A stretch of 64,000 nt of DNA from Euclidia mi (Eukaryota > Arthropoda > Insecta > Lepidoptera > Erebidae). Numbering within the stretch: the first letter of the stretch is position 1; each line of letters starts with the position of its first letter. The stretch is taken from NCBI GenBank assembly GCA_944739405.2, contig OX123193.2, positions 19,767,516 to 19,831,515 on the forward strand, in the 5' to 3' direction. A program made the translations under genes and the position numbers. Under the pieces are notes generated by a model, which did no database searches, was not told the origin of the DNA, and was given only the letters and a program-made list of their open reading frames with translations. Positions 53,366 through 63,915 of this stretch are shown here, piece by piece.

Positions 53366-54061
53366 TATAAAAATAAATTCCTGGGGCACGAACTTGAACC
53401 CGCGTCAATGCTGTATAGACTAAGCTATTCGGGCCACTTCATCATAAAATGATTATTCGTAATGGTTGGTTCACGTATATATAATGTCCCATTTGCCAAA
53501 TGTGTGTGTTTGTATAGAACTATGTGGTCAGAAAGGACATTATAACAGATTGTCCAAACAATGCTGCCTTATAATTATGTATAATAAGAAATTTCTGAGT
53601 TGGCCTCATGCCAAGATAAATTTAAACTTTTAAAAATTAAACTTTTATAATTGTTTGTTCCTGATACATGTCTTGAACTTACGCCAACGAATACATTTTC
53701 TATTTTATTATAAAATTAACTAAATATGATTATAATTTTTATTATTTTACTGAAATAAAACCACGGCAATTAATTACTTTTATTTTCATAAATAGGCACA
53801 AACTTATCTATTTGCCGATCTTCTGTGCAAATAATCTATACAAATGTCAATAACGACCCAGTAGCATTAAAGTACTACTGGCTGCTCATAGGTAAGATAC
53901 CCGGTCAGCCGTAGCTGATTGGCTATAATATGATAAATAAGCGCTGTACTCCATTGGCGCTACGTGCACATGCGTGTTGCGCATGTGCGATTTAACGTCA
54001 AACCTAAGACAGCTTGGACAATGTTTTTATATGGAATGTTACGTCTATCTTTAGAATATAT
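53366..54061. other. No gene; weak SINE-like scrap
   Basis: 53376-53440 ('cacgaacttgaacccgcgtc') vaguely resembles a degraded tRNA-type head on the minus strand. A short hairpin 'tgcacatgcgtgttgcgcat' is at 53966-53985. The rest is AT-rich and featureless. Confidence 0.4.
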
Positions 54062-54525
54062 GTCAATGATTTTTAATTTGAAAGTTGTTGTGGATTTCGG
54101 AATGTTTCACATTAGAACCGACGGACTGCGCTGCTATCGCAGTGTCAAATCTTATATTAATAATTTCGTCAAAGAGTACATCGAAACGTTACCTGAATTA
54201 TAAAACATTAAAAAATAAAGACTTCGAGTCGACAACATATATCCGCAAAATTCGGACTGTCGAGTATTTTGTTAAGTTTTAATGGTTCTGACAGACAAAT
54301 CACAGTCGCCATATTGGCCACTCTCGCGAAACGCCATAGATACCGGATAACATTTTGAGTACTACTAAGTCTTAGTACTAAGTAGTTTGTATGTGTAAAT
54401 ACTTTTTGCAATTATATAGTATCCGCCCAATAAAGGAGATTTGTGTTACCCCGAACATCGATGAGATACTGTAACTAGAGAACCCCAAATTTACGCGAGC
54501 GAAGCTGCGGACAAAATCTAGTAAA
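54062..54525 (+). mobile_element. Helitron-like fragment, 3' part (uninterrupted)
   Basis: It matches 26860-27332 plus 28076-28096 ('gtggatttcggaatgtttca', 'cccaataaaggagatttgtg', 'ctgcggacaaaatctagt'). It shows the empty site for the solo LTR at 27333. The 5' part differs from the 47488 fragment, so this is either truncated or recombined. Small open frames here are not conserved. Confidence 0.7.
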
Positions 54526-54710
54526 TTATATATTCCTTGATTCTATTTACTATATTTATTTATATTGCTGGCAACATAACACATTCATCAGCTATTACTA
54601 TAGCCTATTCCAAATAATAAACTTTAAAAACTAAAATCTTTCACCGAAGCTCTATCAAGAAACGAAAATGATGTAAAAAATTTAAAAATTATATGTTTAA
54701 TTTCAACGAT

Positions 54711-55565
54711 TCACAACTTTCTGGCCACTACAGGCCTTATTTGGTATTTCTCCTTTTCTGATGACCTTAAATATCGATTGTGCGTGTCATGAAGGAACTC
54801 GAATCGTCCTTTAAGATAGGAGGGTGTTGAAGGGTTAAACAATATATTGTATAGTAAAGTTAAAACGTGAGCATTCCGACGATGTCTAATCGGTATCCAC
54901 TTGAGTTGGGCTCGAAATTGTGAAACATGATCATATTTGCGTAATCCAAATATGAATCGTATGCAGAAATTTTGATGTCGCTTAAGTTTATCAAGCTGGT
55001 TTTCGGCGAGATCTAGATAGCAGATGTCAGAATAATCAATAATGGGCAGCAAAAGAGATTTTGCTAGCGCAATTTTGGTGGTAAAACAGGCGTGAGTCTA
55101 TGTAATTTTGGTGGTAGTGGGAAGAAAGTTCCTTAGTCTTCTTAGTGCACCCGCTGAGGCAAACATTTTCCGACTCACTTCTTGGATCTGCGGATCCCAA
55201 GACAGAGTTGAGTCAATAGTGAGACCTAAGTTTTTAACTTTATCCTGTATTGGAATAGGGGTGCCATCAAAAATAACTGGAGGCAGTGGAGACCAGTCGA
55301 TTTTCAGTTTCATTCTGGAACTACCAATAAAAGTGACTTGGGTTTTCGTGGGGTTCACTTTAAGTCCAAAGGAATTGCGCCAGCTGTTGATCAGTGCCAG
55401 ATCACGGTTAATGATAGCTAAAGATTGCGATAAACTTGCTAATGACGACCGCGTATATATTTGGAGATCATCTGCATAAAGGTGATAGGAAAAGCGAAGG
55501 TTATTTGAGATAGAATTTATAAAAATTGCGAAGAGTAACGAAGACAATACGCTACCCTGAGGCAC
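54711..55565 (-). pseudogene. LINE reverse transcriptase C-terminal half, copy 2
   Basis: 55565-55098 has 'MPQGSVLSSLLFAIFINSIS', 'YHLYADDLQIYTRS' (YADD) and 'GLKVNPTKTQVTFIG'. It then meets the micro-SINE insertion and continues at 55052-54711 ('DYSDICYLDLAENQLDKLK', 'FCIRFIFGLRKYDHVSQF'). The end diverges after 'HNRYLRSS'. Not functional. Confidence 0.88.
55071..55116 (+). mobile_element. 20-bp SINE 3'-end insertion with 13-bp target duplication
   Basis: 'aattttggtggta' (55071-55083 and 55104-55116) flanks 'aaacaggcgtgagtctatgt' (55084-55103). That 20-mer is exactly the 3' end of the family B SINE (reverse complement of the start of the copies at 59996 and 17209). The host LINE copy at the same place in 30525-30540 lacks it. 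Confidence 0.9.
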
Positions 55566-55616
55566 GCCAGCAGATGTATTACACCAAGAAGAAAGTGAGT
55601 TCTCAATGCATATACG

Positions 55617-56291
55617 CTATCGGCGGCCACACAGGTAACTGCGAAACCAATCAATCACCGTAGGAGATATGTTAAGAGAGCAAAGGCGACCAAGTAGAAT
55701 ATCGTAATCTACTGTGTTGAAGGCATTGCTGAAATCAAGAAGTGCAAGAATAGTGAGTTCTCCGCCTTCCATACCAGCCCTGATATCATCCGTAATATTG
55801 ACCAAGGATGTGACGGTGCTATGACCCGAACGGAAACCGGATTGAAAAGGATTAAGTAGGTTATTTATGCAAAGGAATGAGTTCATTTGGTTGTAGACAA
55901 GACGTTATAGGACTATGGAGAGGAATGGTAGGATTGAAATGGGACGATAATCAGAAAAGGATGACGGGTGAAAAGTTTTCGGAATAGGAGTAATTTGGGC
56001 ATCCTTCCAGATTGACGGGAAAATACCGCTGGAACAGGAATGATTTAGGATGTGAGATATGATGGAAAAAATTAAATCTAATATAGGAAGAATCATATTA
56101 CGGCTGACATAGTCAGTACCAACTACGTTGGACGTGATTGACATTATGCTCTTCCTAACATCACTATCGGTGTAGTGATTAAAGACAAATTGTGAGTAAC
56201 TAGGGGTAGGCAGAGAAGAAAGATAATTCATTGTGCTTGCCTTAGTAGTCCTATCAATATTGGACGAGGCAGAGAAATGTTGATTGAGCAA
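55617..56291 (-). pseudogene. LINE reverse transcriptase N-terminal half, copy 2
   Basis: 56291-55905 has 'NHYTDSDVRKSIMSITSN' and 'SFSDYRPISILPFLSIVL'. After a frame change 55886-55617 has 'NPFQSGFRSGHSTVTSLVN' and 'ILALLDFSNAFNTVDYDIL'. The D-Y-R-P-I-S motif here is the family form that the other copy has changed. Confidence 0.87.
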
Positions 56292-56427
56292 GTCAATATT
56301 GAAATCATTAGGATTGAGGTGTTGACGAGCTTTGCCAGTTTTCCAGACTTAGCTGGATCACCGTTTTGTACAGATCTGTGAATATGTTGGCATTGTGCAT
56401 CCCTACACACCTTATTGCAGAGATTCC

Positions 56428-57552
56428 TTATCGCAACATATTTTTCAAATTGAGAGCGTTAGGCCTTATTTTGTACCTAAATTTGGCAGCAGCTTTCTTG
56501 TGAATCAGATGTTTGATATTTTCAGTTAGCCATGGGACGGGAGGGTGCTTTATTTTCACAAGTCGAATTGGTGCATGCCTATTGTACAGTTCCGTGATTT
56601 TGCTTGTAAAAATGCTGACCTTTTCATCAATAGATTGCGAATTGACAAGTTGAGTCCAATCAATATTTCTGGCATCTTGACAAAGGTTGTCAGTGTTCAT
56701 TCCACCAAAATTGCGCTGCATAAGTACTTTATGTCTTATTTTAGGAGGTCGAATTTTGTAGGATAAAATAGCAGATCGTGATATGAGAACATGTCAGCTG
56801 GGTACTGCCCGTGCATGGCGACATGTTTTCTTGAAGAAACCATTATAAGGTCAAGGAGTGAAGGTGCAGAATTAGGAAAAGGATGAGTTGCGCTAAGTGG
56901 CAATATTGACAGATTACATGATACACAAGTTGAAGAAAGAGAAGACGAGCGGGCATCATTTTTGAGCAGGCAGGTATTAAAATCACCCATTATGATTATG
57001 TGGCTGTAAGATGGCACGGTATTGACCGATAAGGTTTCGAAAGTAGAAAAGTAATCTATTCGTAAAGAAGGACAATATTAAACGCCGATTAGGATTTCCA
57101 ACTTCCAGAAATAAATGCTCGCCTGCACTTGGCGGCTGAGGCTGTGCTGACATACCAACAATTGTATAAGGAATATGTGAACGAAGATATATGGCAACAC
57201 CACCACCGCCTCCAACGGCACGGTCATTACTGATAAGTTGAAAACCAGGAAGGGAGTATAATTTAGAGGGCAGACAGGGCTTAAGCCATGACTCAGAAAC
57301 AAGGATAGCGTGAATATTCTTACAGTCTAAATTCGCCAACATATCAGAGAAATGTGCCGGAATGCTTTGGGCATTGATATGAACGACATTGAATTTTTTA
57401 GGTACATCAGAAAATTGTGAGTTAAGACAGTCTGCTAGTGACGGCACACTAGAAAAACTATCATCTACGCTACATGTAGAATAGAAACTATCGTCATCAC
57501 TTACTACATTATTAATATCAATGATGGCAATATGTATTATATGTACATACAA
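56428..57552 (-). pseudogene. LINE endonuclease region, copy 2
   Basis: 57552-56983 has 'FNVVHINAQSIPAHFSDMLA', 'HAILVSESWLKPC' (catalytic E) and 'AVGGGGGVAIYLRSHIPYTI'. 57017-56736 has 'IIIMGDFNTCLLKNDARSS' (catalytic D) and 'SYHDLLF'. 56721-56428 has 'RHAPIRLVKIKHPPVPWLTE'. Frames change at the joins. This copy preserves the G-D-F-N-T-C motif that is broken in the other LINE. Confidence 0.88.
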
Positions 57553-58020
57553 TATATATTCATATCTATAAATACTTTGTGTGATTTATAACCCTACGGT
57601 AACAAAATATTTATGCAAATATAAATAATCTATACATATTATAAAACAAAGTCCCCCGCCGCGGTAACTGTCTGTCTGTTCGCTTAAAACTCGAAAAGTA
57701 CTGGACAAATTTTTATACGGTTTTCAACAACATCGAGAGTGATCCCTGAGGAAGGTTTTAGTGTATAATAAGTTTAGGTTTTGTGCAACCTGACGATATT
57801 ACGACGATATTAGTTCAACGCGCTGGCAAAAATTGAGCCGATCGGGAGCTTTCCTCGAAAACGCTGCCAAAACCTTTCGAGTTACCTATAACAAAACAAT
57901 CTATGGTGGGATTGTACCTCTTTAATAGATCTACAAAAAAGTCCGCAATGGTATACATCTACTCGTATCTTCCAAGGATAACCCACAATAAACATATTAT
58001 TTTGCTTTTACATCTATCTA
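57553..58020 (+). repeat. Helitron-like interspersed fragment
   Basis: 57640-57800 contains 'caaagtcccccgccgcggta', 'actgtctgtctgttcgctta' and 'gatccctgaggaaggtttta', which I recognise as part of a common lepidopteran small repeat. The rest to 58020 is unassigned and runs into a (TCTA)n at 58012-58025 next to the following Helitron. Confidence 0.55.
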
Positions 58021-59292
58021 TCTATACTAATATAATAAAGCCGAAGAGTTTGTTTGTTTGTTTGAACGCGCTAATCTCAGGAACTACCGGTCGGATCTGG
58101 AAAATTCTTTTTGTATACGATAGCCCAGTTATTCCGGAAGGCTATAGCCTATATAACATAACGCTTCGGCCCTTTAGGGCCGGGCAAAAGGCTAAAAAGG
58201 CTAAAAAATAATGTCGGCTAATCTCAGGAACTAGCAGTCGGATTTTAATTATCCAATTATCCCGAAAGGCTATAGGCTATATAAAATTACGCCACAACTT
58301 TTAGGGGCCAGACAAAAATAATAAAATGGTCAAACGAGAAGGGGGAGGGTTGGGTCAAAGGCAAAAAAAGGCTAAACGAATAGGATACGATCTATATGGG
58401 TATCGTTTTCGAGATTTTTGGGACGCTGATTAATAATATGAAATTGATTTAGTGATCCAAGATGGCGGACGGGAAATCAAAGATGGCGGATGGGAAAATT
58501 TTAGGAATCAATATGGGTATCGCCGTCGATATTTTAAGGGTTGGGGAATCGAAATACAACATCTATTTCGTGATCAAAGATGTCGGATGGGAAATCAAAG
58601 ATGGCGGATGGGAAAATTAAAAAAAATCAATATTGGTATCGTCTGCGATGTTAAAAGGGATGGGGAATCCAAATACAACATCTGTTTCGTGATTCAAGAT
58701 GGCGGATGGGAAATCAAAGATGGCGGATGGGAAAAAATTTTAAAGTCATATGGGTATCGTCTCTGATGATTTAAGGGATGGTGTATCCAAATACGACATC
58801 TATTTCGTGATCAAAGATGGCGGATAGGAAATCAAAGATGGCGGGTGGGATTTCAAAAAAAAATCAATATGGGTATCGTCTCCGATTTTTAAAGGGATGG
58901 GGAATCCAAATACAACATCTATTTCGTGATTCAAGATGGCGGAGGGGAAATCAAAGATGGCGGTTGGGAAACATTTAAAAAATCAATATGGGTATCGTCT
59001 CTGATGATTGAAGGGATGGTGAATCCAAATACAACATCTATTTCGTGATCAAAGATGGCGGATAGGAATTCAAAGATGGCGGACGGGATTTTTTTTAAAG
59101 TCGATATTGGTATTGTCTCCGATATTTTAAGGAATGGGGAATTCAATATTATATAAAAATGCATCATTTATAGACTCTGAAGAGATAAGAGATTAAGCTC
59201 TAAGTCAATAGTAACTTTGGAAAAGGGGCTTGGAAAAAGGGAATTAAATAAAAACTCTTAAAAAGCGATACGGAGTTCGCCGGGTCAGCTAG
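58021..59292 (+). mobile_element. Non-autonomous Helitron with internal minisatellite
   Basis: The 5' terminus is 'tctatactaatataataaag' and the 3' terminus 'gggtcagctag' (CTAG). It is flanked by A (58020) and T (59293), consistent with Helitron insertion between A and T and no target duplication. Conserved interior: 'gaacgcgctaatctcaggaa' and 'ggctatagcctatataacat'. Two partial repeats of this head occur (58210-58300). 58452-59160 is a tandem array. No helicase or Rep protein is encoded. Related short copies are at 35439 and 38422. Confidence 0.85.
58452..59160. repeat. Six-unit 118/119-bp minisatellite in the Helitron
   Basis: Unit starts 'gtgat' at 58452, 58570, 58689, 58807, 58926 and 59045. 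Each unit has two 'aagatggcgg' cores and 'gggtatcg'. Units 1, 3 and 5 read 'gat(c/t)caagatgg', units 2, 4 and 6 'gatcaaagatg', giving a dimer period of 237 bp. Open frames crossing it are repeats of the same peptide and not real genes. Confidence 0.9.
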
Positions 59293-59995
59293 TTATAAAA
59301 TAAAAATAAATATTAATAAAAAAATTATAACTTAAAAAAATACAATTCCACCAATACACCACCTGCCAGTTGCGTTAACAAAAAGAACCAATTAGTAACT
59401 CTTACATACATGCTTAAACAAAATCACAAAAATAAAAGAAGGGTTAATGTCGGTACGGGTAAAAAATTGGGAAAGGCAGCGAAGAAAAATTTAAGACAAC
59501 TATGGTAGGAAAAAAAGAATTAAAAGATTTAAGAAAATACGAACAGACTAAATAAACAAAACTTTACCACAAAGGCAAAACTAGAAAATAATAAAATAAA
59601 GCTAGATAACAGTCTAGTTTGGAGATCGTTGCTACGAATTATTGCTGAAAATGGTAGTTGGTAGACTTGTCATAAACAGTCTGAAAACAGAATAGCGCGT
59701 GAGGAAAAAAAATACATATATTTCCATAACTTTTACGAATATTCTTATAAAGGAGTTTGGGTTACCACTGAAGCATGTGATGCACTGTACTATGTTGTTC
59801 AATCTGAGGAGAACTTAGTGTTAGGAAATATGTTTAAGCTAATAATGAAAATAGAGTACTGATTTCATCTTGTAGTAGTAGAGAAGTCATAATTAAATAT
59901 TTTCTTGGATTTTAAGATAATTAAAAGACTTTCTTTAACGAAAAGTTAAATCAATAATTAAGCTTTTAAAATCTAGTAAGTTTAAAAAAACATAC
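59293..59995. other. No recognisable feature
   Basis: A-rich sequence without open frames, repeat termini or hairpins I can support. Confidence 0.5.
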
Positions 59996-60212
59996 ATACA
60001 TACATAGACTCGCGCCTGTTTCCCCGAAGGGGTAGGCAGAGGCATATTAAACGCCCACTTTTCGCCAGTGTTTTGATCCCACGTAATAGGTGGCGAGCCT
60101 ATTGCCGCTTATTGGGACATTTTGTTTGCCAGAGCCTCGTCCGTTGATCGGCAGATGCACCACTTGCAGGTGAGGTTGGCTTGGAACCCTAAGTTCTTGG
60201 TGGGAACCCTAT
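59996..60212 (-). mobile_element. SINE family B, 5'-truncated
   Basis: A (CATA)n tail at 59990-60006 is followed by 'gactcgcgcctgtttccccg' on the plus strand, and the copy ends near 'gggaaccctatgcacac'. It is very similar to the tandem-unit copies at 891 and 3613. Confidence 0.82.
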
Positions 60213-60808
60213 GCACACTATTTTAAAACTCATTGAAAAGTAGCTCTGCATATATAATACATTATTTTTATTCTCGACGTTGAAAACTTACGCGCACTGC
60301 ATTCCAGAAAATCTTTTTCCTTTCAGAATAGTGGACGTAATATAAAACTTTGCAGTAACAAAAGCTTTGTACTCAAATAACAAAATCAAGGCCTTTTTGC
60401 ACAGTATCAACATGGGACGTCAGTGAATTTTTCAGTACATTTCAAGGTTAGTTACGGCGACACTTTTTAAATTTAACAAAATAATGTCATGAAATCTGGA
60501 GAGGAAAGTAATAAAACAGTCATTCCACAGTTTATGATGTTCGTTTAGGGTTATAAAAAGATAAAGAAATCTTATTTGTTAACTTTTGGAGGTCAAGGAC
60601 GGTCGTAAACTATAAGAAACGCTACACGGTACATTGATAATACAGACAAGAAGGAACTTTCAAAAGGACTCCGATACCGACAATGCACAAAAGCAGCAGA
60701 AAATGTGAGCATGAAGGTTTTAGTCCGCATAATTTAGTATGTAGATAGTGTGCTCCTATTGAATTTTACTATAAATATTTTAAATGTTTCCATAATTTAG
60801 TATATACT
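60213..60808. other. No recognisable feature
   Basis: AT-rich flank upstream of the second gypsy element. No open frame or repeat end is recognised. Confidence 0.5.
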
Positions 60809-61531
60809 GTAACGTATGTCCGGTACTTACCGCGTTGCGACACAGTACCGCCCATACGCTCGGCCAATCAGAGAAGGCCATCGTCCGCACTCGCAAAGCC
60901 TGACCAAATATGGTCATTAACGGACTCTCACCCTGATGGAGGGCCCGGTATATAAAGGGGCCGACAGAGAGGCCGGCACCGCTACTGTACACTAAACTAC
61001 TACCGCTAGTAAATTCTATACCGCTATATCTATAATTATACTACTTCATACGTGTATCCTGGTCCCAGCTGTGGGTAAGTTACTACATTTACCGCGTTAG
61101 CGTACTGCCCATCTCTCTACCTGCTAGCTGAGGCCGGCTGACGCCGCCTGCCTGACTCTATTGGTTGTGGCTCGCCTAATGCTGCTTTCCTTCAGGTGCC
61201 AGGTTTACCTTAAGCTCCGGGCTACGCTACCTAGACCGCTACACCTGCTGGATCGCCTTCGGCGTCACCTCTGCCGAAGAGTCTGGCCTGCCCCGCTCAT
61301 CGCACACACACCGCCGGCGCCTGCCAGCTGAGCCAACGGCCGCTACGCGCAGCCCTTCGAGCAACCTGCCCTGCACACTACTGGAGGGAACAGCGTGGGA
61401 GACTGCAGCCCTTAGTGTTCAGGCCAGTGTCGTGTTGTTGGTCGGTCATACTCGTGCAAGGGAAGTGAGACAATACTCGGCAAATAAACGCATAGAACCT
61501 TTTCTGCGTTTTACTACCAGAATCCGTTACA
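60809..61531 (+). repeat. 5' LTR of the plus-strand gypsy element
   Basis: 723 bp, beginning TGTAACG and ending CGTTACA, a 7-bp inverted terminal pair. It contains a small dyad 'tgaccaaatatggtca' (60900-60915), a TATA-like box and AATAAA at 61483-61488. Transcripts would start roughly 25-30 bp after the TATA box and the R/U5 boundary would follow the AATAAA. Confidence 0.93.
60949..60957 (+). promoter_or_regulatory. TATA-like box in the gypsy LTR
   Basis: TATATAAAG preceded by a GC-rich block 'gagggcccgg'. It is conserved in the solo LTRs (6071-6079 and its mirror; also the 27333-28075 copy), which supports a promoter role. Confidence 0.6.
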
Positions 61532-61532
61532 G

Positions 61533-61548
61533 TGGCGCCTACGTGGGT
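61533..61548 (+). promoter_or_regulatory. Primer-binding site of the plus-strand gypsy element
   Basis: 'tggcgcctacgtgggt' starts 1 bp after the LTR. It resembles the complement of the 3' end of insect tRNA-Lys, with one base missing in the middle; the tRNA assignment is tentative. Confidence 0.7.
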
Positions 61549-61837
61549 TATTGTCTCGCTTTCCGTGCTCGAGTTCTCTTCTAGCAGGTCTCCATTATTG
61601 TAAGCGAGCAGGTGCGGCTACAGCGAACCGGTACGTATTGTTGTACTAATTGTCTACCTTTAGTGTAACTACCTACTACGTACTAGTTCGCAATTTTGAA
61701 TTCTAACGTTTTTCTAATTAGTCCTAACGGTCGAACTTTTACGCTTAATCGTAAAGTAGGCCATTTGTAAGGGCGGAACGCTTGCGCACTAAGTGTAGTG
61801 TGTAGTGTTATACTTACGCGGTACTCCTTCATACACA

Positions 61838-63178
61838 ATGGGCTCACACTCCATAAAATACTTTTTTTTAAATAAGAACGAGTTAGCTCACGAGGTCGCG
61901 ATTAGAGGTGAGGAGCCGGCTACCTCTGTCCTAGGTCTGCGGAAGCAGCTCCCTAAATTATTGGAAGCCATTCCAAATGATGACATCTTGGAGTCAGGTC
62001 TAGCCATAGCGGTGGACTTCGAGGGCGCTAGCGAGGCCGTCTCTGAGCTGGCCAAGCGACTAAATTCGTTATCTGTTTCTTACGACGTGAACCTAGCTAG
62101 GAAGTCTACCGCACTGCACAACCACATATTCCACAGACTCCGTAGGATGGAACGTCCTACGGCGTATTCAAAACGAATTACCGAATTGTGCAGCCGGTTC
62201 GACAAGCTCTCGGCGGAGCTGTCCGCCATTGAACAATCAGGTGTTTGCTCAGCTGATGCTGTGGCTGAGGCCCAATCTGCGCCGTCTACCTCGACGCAGG
62301 CAGGGTTAGCCCCAGTATTGCATTGCGAGCATTTGAGAGTTAGTGAACTCTCTAAGCTAAAATACGACGGTACGGGATGCGTCCGAGCGTTCCTACAACG
62401 CGTAACCGAATTCCAAACCGCGCGTAATCTACCTTCCACTAAAATTTTATCATATGCCGCCGAAATTTTCACCGGTTACGCACTTCACTGGTACCGCGGC
62501 CTAAAAGAATATTTCAATACATGGGAAGAACTCACTACTAAATTAATAGACGATTTCACACCGTACGATTATGACTACCGGTTATTAAATGAAATCCGCC
62601 GACTTACTCAAGGTGCTACCAAAACTATAATTATTTATCTCTCGATAATGAATCAGCTGTTCGCTAGGCTGTCACCGTCAAAGCGATTGTCCGAACGCGA
62701 AAAGTTAGACATCCTATTGCATAACATACGTCCATGCTACTCACTAGTGCTAGCTCCGTCAATATCTTCAATAGACAGTATAGCAACACTGCAGACGTTA
62801 TGTTTAAACTACGAACGGATGAAATGTTTGAACTCTCAATTCCGCGAACCATATTACAGTAACGACACGTTGGCACCAGACCTAGCTTACAGTCACAAAC
62901 CTAATAACCGAGCGCGTAATAATTCCTACAATAATTATCCCGTTGCTACTATAGAGGGTACGTCCGAATACACTGAAAACAACGAACCTAGCAAACCTAA
63001 GTCTAAAACTAGCTCTGTCGCTCTAGTCACGTCCAAGTACTGCCCGCGCTGCCGTATCAATGATCACAGTTTGAATGAGTGCAAACGCGATCGGTTCGCA
63101 ATTTGCTTCAAGTGCGGCCGTAGGGATGTAACATTCCCTAACTGCCCGAACTGTAAATCGACGAAACCAAAAAACTAG
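61838..63178 (+). CDS. Gypsy gag polyprotein
   Basis: The ATG at 61838 gives 446 residues ('MGSHSIKYFFLNKNELAHEV'). The open frame extends upstream to 61805 without an ATG, so 61838 is the preferred start. The N-terminal half is helical ('ELAKRLNSLSVSYDVNLAR'), followed by an Ala/Ser linker and a capsid-like region ('HWYRGLKEYFNTWEELTTKL', then 'LIDDFTPYDYDYRLLNEI'), as in Ty3/gypsy Gag. Near the C-terminus is a perfect zinc knuckle 'CPRCRINDHSLNEC' (C-x2-C-x4-H-x4-C) and a second 'CFKCGRRDVTFPNC' in which the histidine is valine. The reading frame is intact. Gag would form particles and bind element RNA. Confidence 0.9.
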   Translation: MGSHSIKYFFLNKNELAHEVAIRGEEPATSVLGLRKQLPKLLEAIPNDDILESGLAIAVDFEGASEAVSELAKRLNSLSVSYDVNLARKSTALHNHIFHRLRRMERPTAYSKRITELCSRFDKLSAELSAIEQSGVCSADAVAEAQSAPSTSTQAGLAPVLHCEHLRVSELSKLKYDGTGCVRAFLQRVTEFQTARNLPSTKILSYAAEIFTGYALHWYRGLKEYFNTWEELTTKLIDDFTPYDYDYRLLNEIRRLTQGATKTIIIYLSIMNQLFARLSPSKRLSEREKLDILLHNIRPCYSLVLAPSISSIDSIATLQTLCLNYERMKCLNSQFREPYYSNDTLAPDLAYSHKPNNRARNNSYNNYPVATIEGTSEYTENNEPSKPKSKTSSVALVTSKYCPRCRINDHSLNECKRDRFAICFKCGRRDVTFPNCPNCKSTKPKN

Positions 63179-63195
63179 TTGGTCAGGGTCGGGGC

Positions 63196-63915
63196 GTGTC
63201 AAAATTTAAATTAGGTTCTACAACCTATTCAACCAATTTTGACAAAGATGATTGGAGAAATTGGCTAAACACTCTAAAAGTGTATTTCTCTAGATATTCC
63301 GTCGCCTCGATCCTGGATAATAAACCTAAAAATGACCTACGGCCCTATGTTAACGTAACGACTAACAGTTTACCTATCTGTGGATTGCTCGATTCCGGTT
63401 CAGCCATTACAATTTTAGGTAACAACTCCCATCTGGAGGTAATTACTAAAACCGGGTTAGAAATACAGCAGTGTCACAACACTAATTCCATTCGGACCGC
63501 GAATAGAAATATCTTGTTGCCGCGCGGTCTTGTCAACTTACCCACTACTTTTAATAATCAAACCCACTTATTGAAAGCTTATATTATTCCAGAAGTTACA
63601 AGTAATTTAATTTTAGGCATCGATTTCTGGAAACTATTTAATTTACTGCCTAAGCATATCGCATCCGTATGCATGTCTAAAACACTGCCGTGTAGTGTGT
63701 TAGGTGAAAATAAGCTAAGTAACACGAACGTATTGCAATCTTTTAGTGAGTTGAGTGAGTCACAACAGAGAACGGCTAAGTTAATTATAAAGCAATACGA
63801 GTCGATTTCAACTGAAAAAAACCGGTTTAGGACGAACTCACTTAATAGAACATGCAATAGACACTGGCGATTCTGCGCCGATACGCCAAAGATAGGTTAC
63901 CGCCGGCGAAATTAA
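63196..63915 (+). pseudogene. Gypsy pol: protease and start of RT (frame broken)
   Basis: It lies in a different frame from gag, 15 bp after the gag stop. No ATG is present (open start GTG), so it would depend on frameshifting. Protease active site 'CGLLDSGSAITILG' (D-S-G in place of D-T-G), second motif 'NLILGIDFWKLFNLLP'. Near 63825 the frame changes by one base; in the next frame 'HLIEHAIDTGDSAPIRQR' (63839-63892), the typical linker before RT, is readable. The frame changes again and RT continues as 'RLPPAKLKIIIDELDEMLAL' and 'GVIEKSESPWLSPIL' to the window end. Confidence 0.9.

Larger units (their letters stand above)
54711..57552 (-). mobile_element. CR1/jockey-type LINE, second copy, heavily mutated
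   Basis: Same family and order as 29617-33023, also minus strand: endonuclease (57552-56736), linker (56721-56228), RT (56291-55098) and C-terminal part (55052-54711). At least seven reading-frame breaks. The 3' side is truncated within the conserved C-terminal region, so no 3' untranslated region or tail is present. A 20-bp SINE end with a 13-bp target duplication interrupts it at 55084-55103. Confidence 0.9.

Noticed and set aside
58452..58766. 104-codon protein rich in G, W and K
   Set aside because: It is a translation of the minisatellite units and repeats with them. No start context or domain supports it.
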